The notes under the pieces are model-generated. The model saw nothing but the letters and a program-made list of their open reading frames with translations. It had not been told where the DNA came from and did no database searches. The position numbers were made by a program, and so were the translations under genes. This document shows, piece after piece, positions 63,862 to 64,000 of a DNA stretch of 64,000 nucleotides. Position 1 is the stretch's first letter, and each line of letters opens with the position of its first letter. The DNA is from Microcoleus sp. FACHB-1515 (lineage in GTDB: Bacteria; Cyanobacteriota; Cyanobacteriia; Elainellales; Elainellaceae): NCBI RefSeq assembly GCF_014696105.1, contig NZ_JACJPO010000027.1, forward strand, positions 124,001 to 188,000. Direction: 5' to 3'.

Positions 63862-64000
63862 CTACTGCGTTCTGCCGCCGCGCACCACCTGCTCTTCGGG
63901 CGACACACCCAGGAACACGACGCGCACCTGTTGGGGCTGAAAAACACCGGGCACGCTAACCTGTGCCGTTGCCTGCGGAATGGCGACACATCGAACCCGT
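63862..64000 (-). CDS. Partial gene, C-terminus only
   Basis: A minus-strand frame enters from the right edge and ends at TAG 63862. The last 45 residues read QATAQVSVPGVFQPQQVRVV, FLGVSPEEQVVRGG and RTQ. Its beta-rich style suggests an exported or surface protein, but no family can be assigned. It runs tail-to-tail toward the M23 gene with 63 bp between them. Confidence 0.55.
   Translation of the reverse strand, partial: RVRCVAIPQATAQVSVPGVFQPQQVRVVFLGVSPEEQVVRGGRTQ

Overview
The window is chromosomal DNA of a cyanobacterium. The octamer GCGATCGC (HIP1) and its core CGATCG are scattered through almost every gene. The gene set points the same way: LdpA (light and redox input to the circadian clock), a Ycf45/R3H-type AAA protein, a glucosyldiacylglycerol synthase-like GT2 enzyme, cyanobacterial-style Ser/Thr kinases and a DciA-like protein with a zinc tail. 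I see no rRNA, tRNA, CRISPR array, transposase or prophage. Most of the window is ordinary housekeeping DNA in short operons.

Layout. 1-7 kb: a YyaL/DUF255 thioredoxin-like protein, small heat-shock protein, DciA-like protein, SPOR protein, an ERF annealing protein beside ComF, and infC. 7-13.5 kb: a membrane transporter-like/HEAT protein, nitrilase, FHA protein and glycosyltransferase. 13.5-24.4 kb: a Ser/Thr kinase, a three-gene operon (cation efflux, unknown, DacB-type peptidase), a DUF202 membrane protein, a TPR protein, an RDD-pentapeptide protein and a roadblock-like protein. 24.4-28.6 kb: an AraC/methyltransferase fusion, a divergent pair of a peptidoglycan-binding-like protein and a sigma-like factor, a truncated P-loop remnant and a ferredoxin-type aldo/keto reductase. 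28.6-40.8 kb: bifunctional nuclease, riboflavin synthase, LepA, hybrid-free sensor kinase, RadC, glucosyltransferase, LOG protein and thioredoxin. 41-54.4 kb: a second Ser/Thr kinase, VOC protein, secreted hydrolase, LigA, a TerB-type membrane protein, a MOSC protein, an ammonium transporter with a small membrane partner, and a sugar-transferase fusion with 5-formyl-THF cyclo-ligase. 54.5-56.8 kb: an accessory island with an XRE regulator, a SacI-family restriction enzyme and a D12 adenine methylase. 56.9-64 kb: LdpA, the Ycf45-like ATPase, a frameshifted membrane gene, a 2-oxoglutarate dioxygenase, a small lipoprotein and an M23 peptidase.

The clearest signals beyond ordinary genes are regulatory. 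A short hairpin in the hsp20 leader buries the ribosome-binding site, like the known Hsp17 RNA thermometer of Synechocystis. A perfect 7-bp hairpin buries the Shine-Dalgarno of the DUF202 gene. Perfect palindromes lie between the divergent sigma-like and peptidoglycan-binding-like genes and upstream of the XRE regulator. A 14-bp perfect stem with a competing alternative lies upstream of the sensor kinase. Accessory features are the overlapping restriction-modification pair, a truncated kinase-like fragment, a frameshifted membrane gene, and two families of intergenic inverted repeats. I did not find an unmistakable new multi-gene system. The best candidates for one are the sigma-like/peptidoglycan-binding-like divergon and the ERF-ComF pair.
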